NCBI RefSeq assembly: GCF_030068545.1
Contig: NZ_JASJOR010000019.1
Span: 1-64,000, forward strand
Source of the DNA: Xanthocytophaga flava
GTDB taxonomy: Bacteria > Bacteroidota > Bacteroidia > Cytophagales > 172606-1
Direction: 5' to 3'
DNA: 64,000 nucleotides
This document shows positions 1 through 7,085 of the stretch, in pieces. Position numbers and translations under genes: made by a program. Position 1 is the stretch's first letter, and every line of letters starts with the position of its first letter. The notes beneath the pieces were generated by a model that did not search any database, was not told the origin of the DNA, and saw only the letters and a program-made list of their open reading frames with translations.

Positions 1-340
1 ATTGAGAGAGTAAGGATAGATCTGCTTCTATACTGGGTTGTATTCTTACTCTGACTCCATTAGGATAAATCACTTCAAGCTCTTGAGTAGACCCTTTTTG
101 AGTAGACCCTTTTTGAGTAGACCCTTTTTGAGTAGACCCTTTAACTTTATCCTCAATAGCTGGATTGGGGATAGCTACAAATCCTGTGATTGGTTGAAGC
201 CGACTTTGGGTTACCCAATAGGTAAAGGTTCCCAATTTGAGCCCATGCTTGGCGCAGAATTGTTTTTGAGTTTGACCACTACTTCGCCAGGCTTCTACCA
301 GCGACAGCATTTTTTCTCGTTTGGCTTCTAAACTATTCAT
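1..340 (-). CDS. tnpA: IS66-family accessory protein TnpA-like, partial at window edge
   Basis: The gene starts at the ATG complementary to 338-340 and runs off the left edge. About 113 codons are visible. The N-terminal half (KMLSLVEAWRSSGQTQKQFC, then a LKLGTFTYW helix) is the helix-turn-helix-like pattern of the small IS66 accessory proteins. The C-terminal LEVIYPNGVRVRI segment is the other conserved block of that family. Between the two lies a linker of four GSTQ(K/E) pentapeptides, encoded by a 15-bp tandem repeat at about 85-143. In this family the protein accompanies TnpB and the DDE transposase TnpC, which would lie beyond the window. The element's end probably lies near 365, where the minus strand reads GTAAAAT; IS66 ends usually begin GTAA. 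Confidence 0.75.
   Translation of the reverse strand, partial: MNSLEAKREKMLSLVEAWRSSGQTQKQFCAKHGLKLGTFTYWVTQSRLQPITGFVAIPNPAIEDKVKGSTQKGSTQKGSTQKGSTQELEVIYPNGVRVRIQPSIEADLSLLSQ
85..143. repeat. 15-bp tandem repeat, four copies, in frame in tnpA
   Basis: Four near-perfect head-to-tail copies of a 15-bp unit (TTGAGTAGACCCTTT on the plus strand) encode GSTQK-type pentapeptides on the minus strand. The unit is a multiple of three, so changes in copy number would keep the transposase accessory frame open. Confidence 0.85.
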
Positions 341-365
341 GTTTCAAAGCTAAAACCTATTTTAC

Positions 366-816
366 CGCATTTCAATATGTACTTGGTCGGGCGCATACCA
401 ATTATCCATACAATGGATATATTATATTCTCAAAAAAGGATCTGCCATCGGAATATTCTCATTGTGTGAATACCTATGAACAAGGTTTATTTTATTGTAT
501 TCTTCCTAAAAAAGAGCTAGAACTGGAATTTAGTATGCCTAAAGACGTATTACAAGGTGGTGGTAAACTCACTATGATAACGTTGAGTTATGCAAAACTT
601 AAAAGATCACAGGAAAATGAGCAGTGTATCGATAAATTGATAGATAATGAACCAATTATTAAATACCAGACTAAGTTCAAAGGATTAAAATGTGGAAATC
701 TTTTTCTAAATCATTTCTTTGAAGACCAGAAATATATGAAGATGTTAATTAGTGTTATACATTCTAGTATAATTAGTAAATCTAAATTCAAAAAACTAAA
801 AATAATACCCAATTGA
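366..816 (+). pseudogene. 5'-truncated unknown gene, probably cut by the IS66 element
   Basis: An open frame runs without a stop from inside the IS end to 816. Its sequence looks coding from the presumed IS boundary near 366 (AFQYVLGRAHTNYPYNGY and onward). The first usable start is a GTG at 466, giving 116 residues, but the reading frame upstream of it is just as protein-like, so the 5' end was probably removed by the insertion. The product is a soluble-looking, Lys-rich protein without signal peptide or recognised domain. I do not recognise its family. It could still be expressed as a short protein from 466. Confidence 0.45.
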
Positions 817-880
817 TAAAGCCATTATATACTTAAAGATTGTTTAGATTGACCTATACCCAAATTGAGGGCCGGTAAAA

Positions 881-936
881 ATGGCAAATCAATGTTATTG
901 ACTATATCATTTGCCATAGACAATAACATTGATTTG
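881..936. terminator. Perfect 16-bp inverted repeat between convergent genes
   Basis: Bases 885-900 pair perfectly with 921-936, leaving a 20-base loop. A second, mutually exclusive pairing exists: 881-889 (ATGGCAAAT) with 909-917. The position between two convergent genes suggests a bidirectional transcription end, but there is no clean T-run, so a relic of a mobile repeat is also possible. Confidence 0.45.
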
Positions 937-952
937 ATATATTATCTGAATA

Positions 953-1273
953 TCATTTTTCATTTATTTCGCAAGAGCAGTTTATAAAGGAACAATTAGC
1001 CAACGATATACTATTATCTCTGCCTCTATAATCTATCGTAATCCTGCAATATTGGTTTTCTGGTTCGATTGCTCCTATTGCTACCCGACCTTTTAATTTA
1101 TCACCAGGTTTCACAAATGCGGTATCTAATCCTGAGTATATAATAAATTCTCCTTCCTGGTTTTCAATCATAAGTTCGTAGCGATAGGAATACTTTTTTG
1201 AAGGCTTATTATAAAACTTTTCACCTTTTTCTCCAAGAAAGTTTGTAACAGTCCCCTCTATAATATTATACAC
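953..1273 (-). CDS. Small unknown protein, 106 aa
   Basis: An ATG-started protein without a signal peptide. The sequence alternates short beta-like segments (NIIEGTVTNFLG, YRYELMIENQEGEFIIYSG, KGRVAIGAIEPENQYCRITI), which suggests a small all-beta fold, possibly OB-like. This is inference from pattern only. Two Cys pairs lie near the C-terminus (NCSFINCSCE). It begins six bases after the stop of the small lipoprotein gene upstream on the same strand, so the two are probably co-transcribed. Function unknown. Confidence 0.55.
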   Translation of the reverse strand: MYNIIEGTVTNFLGEKGEKFYNKPSKKYSYRYELMIENQEGEFIIYSGLDTAFVKPGDKLKGRVAIGAIEPENQYCRITIDYRGRDNSISLANCSFINCSCEINEK

Positions 1274-1279
1274 TATTTG

Positions 1280-1516
1280 TTATGTATTGACTTGTTTAAC
1301 AATCGTTTCTGCTTTCGAATGAGAGAATACTAATTCTGGAGATAGTTGTTCTCTTTTTGCAAAGTGACCACCATCTAGTGGACAATAACGCTTTTTTGTA
1401 CGATCTATAAGAGAGTGTTGCATTGAATTGTTCTCTGAATTGTTACAGCCACAAAACAAACTTAGAACTAGAAATACCTGTAATACTAAAGATATACTTA
1501 TTTGTCTATGTTTCAT
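1280..1516 (-). CDS. Small lipoprotein, 78 aa
   Basis: The N-terminus has a hydrophobic stretch ending in a lipobox (LSLFCG followed by Cys near residue 24), so this should be a lipid-anchored envelope protein. The mature part is about 55 residues and contains RYCPLDGGHFAK, with one Cys and one His but no recognised domain. It is six bases upstream of the 106-residue gene and 27 bases downstream of another minus-strand frame, forming a compact small-gene cluster. Function unknown. Confidence 0.55.
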   Translation of the reverse strand: MKHRQISISLVLQVFLVLSLFCGCNNSENNSMQHSLIDRTKKRYCPLDGGHFAKREQLSPELVFSHSKAETIVKQVNT

Positions 1517-1543
1517 TTTTTGCTTAATTGATAAGTTGATATG

Positions 1544-1780
1544 TTAGCAACATTTTAGCTTTTTTTCATGTCTCCTTTCAGTATAAGGTAATAATTCTGC
1601 TTTTTTATGTAGACCCGTCTTTGCATCTTTAATTGTCTTATAAAATTGGGCAAAATCTTGTAACGAATGGACTGATTCCTCTACTATAGTAGAATTTTTC
1701 TCCAACTTGATAGCCTCGAAGGAATTACAATTTTGTTCCGTTTTAAGAAGCCATGTCTCTGCATTGATATAGTAGTTTTC
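1544..1780 (-). pseudogene. Coding-like minus-strand remnant without a start codon
   Basis: A 78-codon open frame opens after a TGA at 1781-1783 and ends with TAA at 1544-1546. It has no ATG; only TTG codons could start it. The composition is protein-like and charged, with a probable helical C-terminal half (VEESVHSLQDFAQFYKTIKD, ending HEKKLKCC). It lies directly upstream of the small lipoprotein gene. It looks like the 3' end of a larger lost gene, perhaps part of a mobile element, but I do not recognise it. Confidence 0.35.
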
Positions 1781-1813
1781 TCAACTGTGCATCATTTTCT
1801 CTTAAAGTTTTTT

Positions 1814-2290
1814 ATGATAAGAAATAATAACTTAAGCATAATGTTATTCTTCTTAATATTATCAAATTGTAATTTATTGGCACAAAATCAGTTTATCACA
1901 CATGATTTCATACAAGAGCCTCTAAAAATTTATCAGTATAGAGTTAAAAAAGAACAAGAAAGGACAAAAATAACAACAATTAAAAAGCATGAAGTAATTA
2001 TATCCTTTAAAGAAGGGTTTAAGGATTCACTAGTGGTTTTAGTTGAGGATTCTTTATATTTAAAGGCATTTGTCCAATCAGACATTTATGGTAGAGGATG
2101 GTCAGATACATCATTTAAAATAAATTTTAGATCCTTTAAAAAGCAACACTTAACTATAACATTTGTATTACCTGAACATAAGCGATATGTCACTTTCAAG
2201 CTTAATACAAGTCATAGATTACTGAAAGTTCATCATGTAGAGTCACTGTGGGAAATTACCAAAACTGATTACATACCAGAATATCAATAG
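1814..2290 (+). CDS. Secreted unknown protein, 158 aa
   Basis: I place the start at the ATG at 1814, not at the first in-frame start 1733, because residues 1-24 from 1814 form a good export signal (IRNNNLSIMLFFLILSNC then NLLAQ). A Cys after LSN could be a lipobox; otherwise cleavage after LAQ is likely. The mature part has beta-rich segments such as KHEVIISFKEGF, DSLVVLVEDSLYLKAFV and HLTITFVLPEHKRYVTF. That suggests a small beta-sandwich in the periplasm or on the surface. No family recognised. Flanked by decayed sequence on both sides. Confidence 0.5.
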   Translation: MIRNNNLSIMLFFLILSNCNLLAQNQFITHDFIQEPLKIYQYRVKKEQERTKITTIKKHEVIISFKEGFKDSLVVLVEDSLYLKAFVQSDIYGRGWSDTSFKINFRSFKKQHLTITFVLPEHKRYVTFKLNTSHRLLKVHHVESLWEITKTDYIPEYQ

Positions 2291-2827
2291 CCTGAATGAT
2301 TTGAAGTAGTCAAAGCTTGAGCGGACAATTATTGAAGAACCTAGTAACTTCTACAAACAATTAAGCCAAGGATAACTCAAGGAAAGATCATTAAAAACAA
2401 AGTGGAAATCCTTGAGATGATATGAGGATGTCTAGAAGCGTGAGACATAAACTTGTCACGCTATTAGGTGAAATGAATACCGAAAAACATAAAAGGCTTT
2501 GTTGCAAAGAGTCAAGCCATCGGCGTGATACGAGTGCCTTTATTTAAATCATCTATAAAGTGGCTGGCAATTGTATAAAGGGTTAAGTGACTTCTTTGAT
2601 GTATACAATTATCACAACTACCATCAAGGCATTGATCGAAGCACACCTGATTCATAATTTTATCAAGTAAAGATAAAATCTTTTTTCAACTAAGAATTCC
2701 TACTTGTTGGTCCTAACAATAGGGAGGACCTCATATAGACAGACTTTTTTATTACATTTTCAGTGGTAAGGTGGAAATTACTTTATTCAAAGCTCAAGTA
2801 TTAATCTGAAAGTTTCAACTAGTAAGT
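2291..2827. other. 537-bp gene-free stretch with transposase debris
   Basis: No intact gene. On the plus strand the stretch holds scattered short protein-like pieces, the clearest of which is the integrase-like tail at 2586-2657. The rest is AT-rich with frequent stops in all frames and looks like an eroded mobile element. Confidence 0.5.
2586..2657 (+). pseudogene. C-terminal fragment of a DDE transposase/integrase
   Basis: Twenty-three codons end at a TAA: SDFFDVYNYHNYHQGIDRST then PDS. The pattern of an aromatic-rich YN..NYH QGI...TP at the very end of the protein is typical of the integrase catalytic domain C-terminus in IS3- and IS481-like transposases. The upstream part of the gene is lost or scrambled. 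Confidence 0.5.
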
Positions 2828-3703
2828 ATGATAAAAGGATTTTTACTGGTTGGCATCATTCTACAATTTAGTAGTTGTTTTGCTCAGGATCAAAATTGTG
2901 CAGGTAAAGATTCTCACCTATATATGGGTAAAGAACTTAAAGTTAGGAGAATAGATTCAACTCGACAAAAGGTCCCATATATTGGCTTTACCAGAAGAAT
3001 TGTTGAAGGCGAGTCTTATATTAAAACAGATCCTCAAAATGCCGTTTACTGGAATGGACATTCATTTGGACTCTCTATATATGATAGTTTAATTGGTAAG
3101 ACCTTTACATGCAAAGCTGTTATCCCTGTAACAGAGGGTAATCTTTGTTACCAATGGCAATATTTGTCTTATCTGGAATTGAGTAATGCTCAAACAGGGA
3201 CTATCTATTACAAATATAATAGTAGAACTCCTTGTGAAAGATTTCCATTTGAAGTTCTTGGTGGATTATTTCCTGACTCTTCAACTGAAGAAAATGGAGT
3301 TTATTGCAAAGAGATTATGCATGAACTGGAGAAATCTAATGATATTCTCAGATATTACACCCCTCGTTCAGAACCCATATGGTTTTCTAAACGTATTGAA
3401 AAAGACTCCATAAACTATTATATGATTTTAAAGGTACTTGGTAAAAATCCAAACTATAGAGAAAAAGGTGCTGTGATTGTTCTTGAAACTGGTATGAGAA
3501 TTACCAGACCTATGATAGGAATAGAAGAAGGATATTCCGAAGGGAAATACACATATTCAGTTGCCATAAAATTAACTTCCGAAGAAATAACAATGCTAAA
3601 AACAAGCAAAATAAAATCTTTTCGACTCTATAAATATGATCAAAAAACTGTAAATGGAGAAAGATATAATGGATTATTAAATTGTCTTATTTCAGCAAAG
3701 TAA
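2828..3703 (+). CDS. Secreted unknown protein, 291 aa
   Basis: The N-terminus (MIKGFLLVGIILQFSSCFAQ) is a signal peptide; a Cys at residue 17 could alternatively be a lipidation site. The mature protein of about 270 residues has no motif I recognise. It contains several Cys (QNCAGK, CKAV, LCYQW, PCERF, VYCKE, LLNCLI), as expected for a periplasmic protein with disulfides. Segments such as YSVAIKLTSEEITMLKTS resemble the ends of Bacteroidota proteins of unknown function that sense or bind at the envelope. It follows a stretch of transposase debris and has no operon partner downstream. Confidence 0.6.
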   Translation: MIKGFLLVGIILQFSSCFAQDQNCAGKDSHLYMGKELKVRRIDSTRQKVPYIGFTRRIVEGESYIKTDPQNAVYWNGHSFGLSIYDSLIGKTFTCKAVIPVTEGNLCYQWQYLSYLELSNAQTGTIYYKYNSRTPCERFPFEVLGGLFPDSSTEENGVYCKEIMHELEKSNDILRYYTPRSEPIWFSKRIEKDSINYYMILKVLGKNPNYREKGAVIVLETGMRITRPMIGIEEGYSEGKYTYSVAIKLTSEEITMLKTSKIKSFRLYKYDQKTVNGERYNGLLNCLISAK

Positions 3704-3830
3704 ACTATTTAACTTGTTGACCCACTCAGTTAAATATCACCTTTCTATACTCTATCAAGCTAAATACTTTGGCAGAAAAAAAATCCTGAAAAACAAGCTA
3801 CCTGTACTTTTCTTTCCTTTTCCTAAAATA

Positions 3831-3995
3831 TTACTCACCTGAAAGGAATTGTGCTTCTACATCGTTGTTTTTACTGTAAAAAGTAATTTTGTAGATCTTG
3901 TTTTGACCGATTCTGGTAAATAATTTTAGTAACCGTGATTGGCAACTATTTAGATGAATTACACAAATAAGTAAAATATGTAGATGGAGTTTCAT
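3831..3995 (-). CDS. Possible very small lipoprotein, 54 aa
   Basis: A longer frame opens at 4058, but the ATG at 3993-3995 gives a cleaner N-terminus: a basic start, a hydrophobic core (LHILLICVIHL) and a lipobox-like NSC near residue 18. Only about 36 residues remain after it. There is no recognised domain and no partner, and a chance frame cannot be excluded. Confidence 0.3.
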   Translation of the reverse strand: MKLHLHILLICVIHLNSCQSRLLKLFTRIGQNKIYKITFYSKNNDVEAQFLSGE

Positions 3996-4377
3996 AGTGC
4001 TTATCTTTGAAATGATGCTATTCGTTTTTCTTTTTTGTTTGCCCAGTAAGTTCAGCATACGCTTTAGTTGATTTCTTCTTAGCTGCGTTTTCGCTATTTC
4101 TTATAGCATCTAAACTTCCCAGTCTGAACTTTCTCTATGATTATTTATAACTATAGTACTCATAAATAATATATTTTTTCCTTACAGATAAAGTTGCGAG
4201 ATTGGCAGACATGACTGTCTTTGTTAGGAAGCAAGCCAAATGCTTAGGAGTATGAAGGGATATATATCCTATTCAGTAGGGAAATCCAGTGGGCAATCTG
4301 GAACAAACAGATATGTATGATGAAAACAAAGAAGAATCAAATCAACATTCTGAAGAGTGCAAAAAATGTGTAGGAGG

Positions 4378-4606
4378 CTATGCAGAATTTACATAATAGC
4401 TATGAAAAAACTTCCGATACTATGCAAGCTGTTCATACTCTCTATGCAGAATTTGCATGCCCATTAGCACAACAACCTATGAACAAATTTCATAACCCCT
4501 ATGCAATAAATGCACAATGCCTATGAAAAATTTGCTGATAGGCTATGAACAAAACGGTAGGTTGGGTATACATTCTTTGCAGTTTGCCTGTGAACAAAAT
4601 GCACAC
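4378..4606 (+). repeat. Iteron-like array: nine degenerate about 20-bp repeats, mostly 22-bp period
   Basis: Repeats start at 4378, 4400, 4420, 4442, 4477, 4499, 4521, 4543 and 4588. They share CTATG(A/C)A followed by an AT-rich core and often a CAT- or CA-type right half. The intervals are 22, 20, 22, 35, 22, 22, 22 and 45, so most copies sit two helical turns apart on one face of the DNA. Many copies are imperfect palindromes, for example TATGAA-CAAAT-TTCATA. A tenth copy lies at 4933-4952. Regular 17-22-bp direct repeats next to an AT-rich tract are the usual plan of an iteron-type replication origin, but no Rep gene is visible nearby. Confidence 0.7.
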
Positions 4607-4690
4607 TATAATAACATATATAGTAACAATAATAATAACAAGTATAAAAACAAAAGTAATAACAATACAATAACAGAATAAAAACAAAAA
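4607..4690. other. AT-rich tract next to the iteron-like array
   Basis: About 80 bases are almost purely A and T, built from repeated TAATAACA and AAAACA words, and sit immediately beside the array. In an origin such a tract would be the unwinding element. Here that is inference from position and composition only. Confidence 0.45.
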
Positions 4691-4889
4691 AAGCGCGTGC
4701 GCGAAAGATTTTCAATTTTAAATGAGCAGGAGATTTTTAAAAATAAACAAGCAAGGGAGAAGAAAGAAAATTTTTTGAAGAGCGAAGAAGACAACTAAGA
4801 TTTTCTAGAAGCCGCTATAGTAACCCCTCCCCAGGTTCTGCCACCCCCCTCCCCTAAAAAACGGTACTCAGTCACATAGCCACACTATT

Positions 4890-5111
4890 TTGCAAGTAAG
4901 CAAGCCTCAACACTTCAGCCAGCAGAATGAGCCTATGCAAAATATTCATAACCTTAAAATCGATTCTAAGGCCACTCCAGTCGATCCATATATTTTACAC
5001 TGCAAGGAGTTAATCTACTATATTTCGTGGCTTATAAGTGGGTTTATGGGAGCAATAGCAATTTACTCAAATGGGTATTGGAGTAAGTATGTTAAATACG
5101 CTATTGAATAA
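4890..5111 (+). CDS. Doubtful small ORF, 73 aa, one possible membrane segment
   Basis: The frame encodes a Gln- and Asn-rich N-terminus and one hydrophobic stretch (ELIYYISWLISGFMGAIAIY). It contains the tenth copy of the iteron-like repeat inside its coding sequence, which speaks against a conserved gene here. No family recognised. Confidence 0.25.
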   Translation: MQVSKPQHFSQQNEPMQNIHNLKIDSKATPVDPYILHCKELIYYISWLISGFMGAIAIYSNGYWSKYVKYAIE

Positions 5112-5259
5112 TACACTTAATGCTTCAGGATAGATGCTCTGAACTTTCTGACGTAACTTCCGACAGAATGAATATTCCTCTATAATTGGGATGTGATGGT
5201 AAGGGTTTAAAAAGGGGAGAGGGTATTGCCAATGATTCAGATTTTATGAAGCATTGGTT

Positions 5260-5295
5260 ATTGGTAAAATTCACTAATTGGTGAATTTTACCAAT
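5260..5295. terminator. Hairpin with perfect 15-bp stem
   Basis: Bases 5260-5274 pair perfectly with 5281-5295 around a six-base loop. The stem is AT-rich and is followed by GTAAAAATAAT rather than a T-run, so it could be a weak transcription end or an inverted-repeat binding site. Confidence 0.4.
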
Positions 5296-5358
5296 GTAAA
5301 AATAATATTATATGTATAGTTTATTTGCTCTGTTATCTTGTTGATCCATAACAATATG

Positions 5359-5668
5359 TGACCAGAATTAGAGTCAATTTGAAAAAATATCCGAACTATG
5401 GTCAATACGGGTGACTGACCGGAAGTATGGTCACTTTTAAAATCAAAGGCGTAGTGAGCGGAAAAATGTTCAGCAAGAGAAGTGACCATACTTCTGTTTG
5501 CTTTTAGTTTTGACTGGAATACCAGTCGCGTTGTAGAAATATTCAAACTCTGTTCATTTTTATTTTTGACTGGAAGTATGTTCACTTTCGTTGGTGACCG
5601 GAACTTTGTTCAATTTTGAGAATGACCATACTCTCAGTCACTTTCTCCAGTGATTGGTATTCTATCAC
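5359..5668. repeat. Cluster A of 18-bp imperfect palindromes (TGAC...GTCA type)
   Basis: At least eight motifs of 18 bp occur at 5359, 5416, 5455, 5511, 5567, 5595, 5623 and 5651 (start positions; the last is a 17/18-bp variant). A partial copy lies at 5483. The best-formed copies read TGACCGGAAGTATGGTCA and TGACTGGAATACCAGTCG. Ends are TGAC or TGAG/TGAT on the left and GTCA or TTCA on the right, with a GGAA-centred core. Copies occur in both orientations because each is close to its own reverse complement. Spacing is irregular. The same architecture recurs in clusters near 22.0 and 62.8 kb. Confidence 0.75.
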
Positions 5669-6129
5669 CATAAGTAACTATCCGAATACCAGTCAGATTG
5701 TTCTCCGACCCGGTTCCGTCATCAGATAAAAAACATTGGCATCTAAATTTTATTTAGTTAACTAATTTTCAAATTCCTATATCTGTAAATATGTTGATGC
5801 TCTATTTTGAATCATCTAAAATGTATGTACAAATAAGTGAATTTTTATCTAAAAGCCTTTTGACGAGATGTTATATTTGAAGTTTGTTGAAAAATCTGTT
5901 TAACTGATTTTGGATAGAGTACAAATTAACAGGTAGGATACGAAATGGCTTTTCTGGTTCGAAAGAGTGTATATGTTATCAGGAATGAGTTGCTGAGTCC
6001 AGCCAAAAACAATAAAGTACTTTTGTTCTCTTTTGAACTTTATTATACCTTAGATTTTATTTATTATACTAATTTGTAAATATTTATCTTAATACTTGGC
6101 TATTGTCAAACATCAAATACGAGTAATAA

Positions 6130-6516
6130 ATGGAAAAGAAAGAACGACTGGAGCTATTGCATAAAAAGATGATTGCAGAAATACAGGATTATGCAATCAT
6201 ATTACTGGATACTGATGGAACCATTTTAACATGGAACAAAGGAGCCGAAAAAATTAAAGGGTATAAAGAAGAAGAAATCATTGGCCAGAATTTTAGATTA
6301 TTTTACATGCCTCAGGACAGACAAGCTGGTTTGCCTGAACAATTGATAGAATTAGCCCAGAAAGAAGGCCGTGCTCGTCATATTGGTAGACGTCTTAAAA
6401 AAGACGGCACTATTTTTTGGGGCAGCATTCTTATAACTGCTCTGCATGATGAAGATGGAAAAGTGATTGGCTTTACCAAACTGACTCGTGAAGTGAATGG
6501 CAATGAGATATACTAA
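6130..6516 (+). CDS. Single PAS-domain protein, 128 aa
   Basis: The whole protein is one PAS sensor fold: YAIILLDTDGTILTWNKGAE (first strand pair), KIKGYKEEEIIGQNFRLFYM, a helix, then RLKKDGTIFWGSILITALHD and KVIGFTKLTREV, the classic PAS/PAC ending. There is no kinase, GGDEF or other output domain, and no signal peptide or membrane segment, so it is a cytosolic stand-alone sensor. PAS modules bind small ligands, flavin or haem, or dimerise; which applies cannot be read here. It has no operon partner. It may act by pairing with a separate histidine kinase, or be the N-terminal remnant of a larger kinase. Confidence 0.85.
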   Translation: MEKKERLELLHKKMIAEIQDYAIILLDTDGTILTWNKGAEKIKGYKEEEIIGQNFRLFYMPQDRQAGLPEQLIELAQKEGRARHIGRRLKKDGTIFWGSILITALHDEDGKVIGFTKLTREVNGNEIY

Positions 6517-7085
6517 GGTCAGTTCTACCCATACGTTTACTCTACGAATCACTATAGGATTTAAAAATATCGCATAGTCAGTTGTATAAACTGAGCGCAA
6601 ATCCTAGCAAAGGCTGTGTAACTCTAGATAAAAAACCTGTGAATTTATGGATAATGTCTCTTTTCTACAGATAATTTGAGTGGCGTCCAAATATATTTTA
6701 TTACCAGTTTACTAATATAAATAGCTAGTAATCTGGTATTTCTGGGGAGAAAATTGAGTAAGTGTGGCATAGATTTTTTCGATTTTCAGATCCAAAATAG
6801 CCCGGTTCACTTCTGGTATTTCATTTAATGTATTTTCACTATGCATACAACTACTTTTGTTCCTTTATTAGGATTGGGTATTGTTTGGCCACAAATGTTT
6901 TACCCTTTATCTGTTTATCTTTCAGAAACATTTATACTCTTGCGAATTGCCTCTCTAAAAAATATCCTTGATAGGATAAATATATAATGCATCACCAGTC
7001 ATTTATTAAAGCTGACTGATATTTTTTCATTTCACCTCCGGTATAAATTGATTATACGTATTACAATCTTTACAACCTTTTTCAC
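6517..7085. other. 569-bp gene-free stretch
   Basis: I see no supported gene, repeat or clear hairpin. The last 60 bp should hold the promoter of the large secreted protein that follows, but no clear element could be assigned. Confidence 0.5.

Larger units (their letters stand above)
4059..4889. other. 831-bp noncoding stretch holding an iteron-like array and an AT-rich tract
   Basis: No convincing gene. Hydrophobic minus-strand frames between 4499 and 4794 are low-complexity artefacts of the AT-rich tract. The stretch contains the 22-bp periodic repeats (4378-4606), the AT-rich tract (4607-4690) and a short GC spike (GCGCGTGCGCG near 4693). Confidence 0.6.
5112..6129. other. 1.0-kb gene-free stretch with hairpin and 18-bp motif cluster
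   Basis: No gene is supported. The stretch holds a 15-bp-stem hairpin (5260-5295), the first cluster of 18-bp palindromic motifs (5359-5668), and then about 420 bp of AT-rich sequence leading to the PAS gene. A minus-strand frame at 5274-5585 only reflects the motif cluster. Confidence 0.6.

Noticed and set aside
38..331. Plus-strand ORF of 97 codons with LSRPF repeats
   Set aside because: It is the antisense of the IS66-type tnpA; the repeats come from the in-frame 15-bp repeat on the minus strand.
4378..4606. CRISPR array
   Set aside because: The repeats are degenerate and abut without unique spacers of constant length, and there is no cas gene in the window.
4499..4794. Three overlapping hydrophobic minus-strand ORFs
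   Set aside because: They run through the iteron-like array and the AT-rich tract; composition is low complexity (Y, C, I, F) and there is no family pattern.
5274..5585. Minus-strand ORF of 103 codons
   Set aside because: It covers the 18-bp motif cluster, has no protein family pattern, and is explained by the noncoding repeats.
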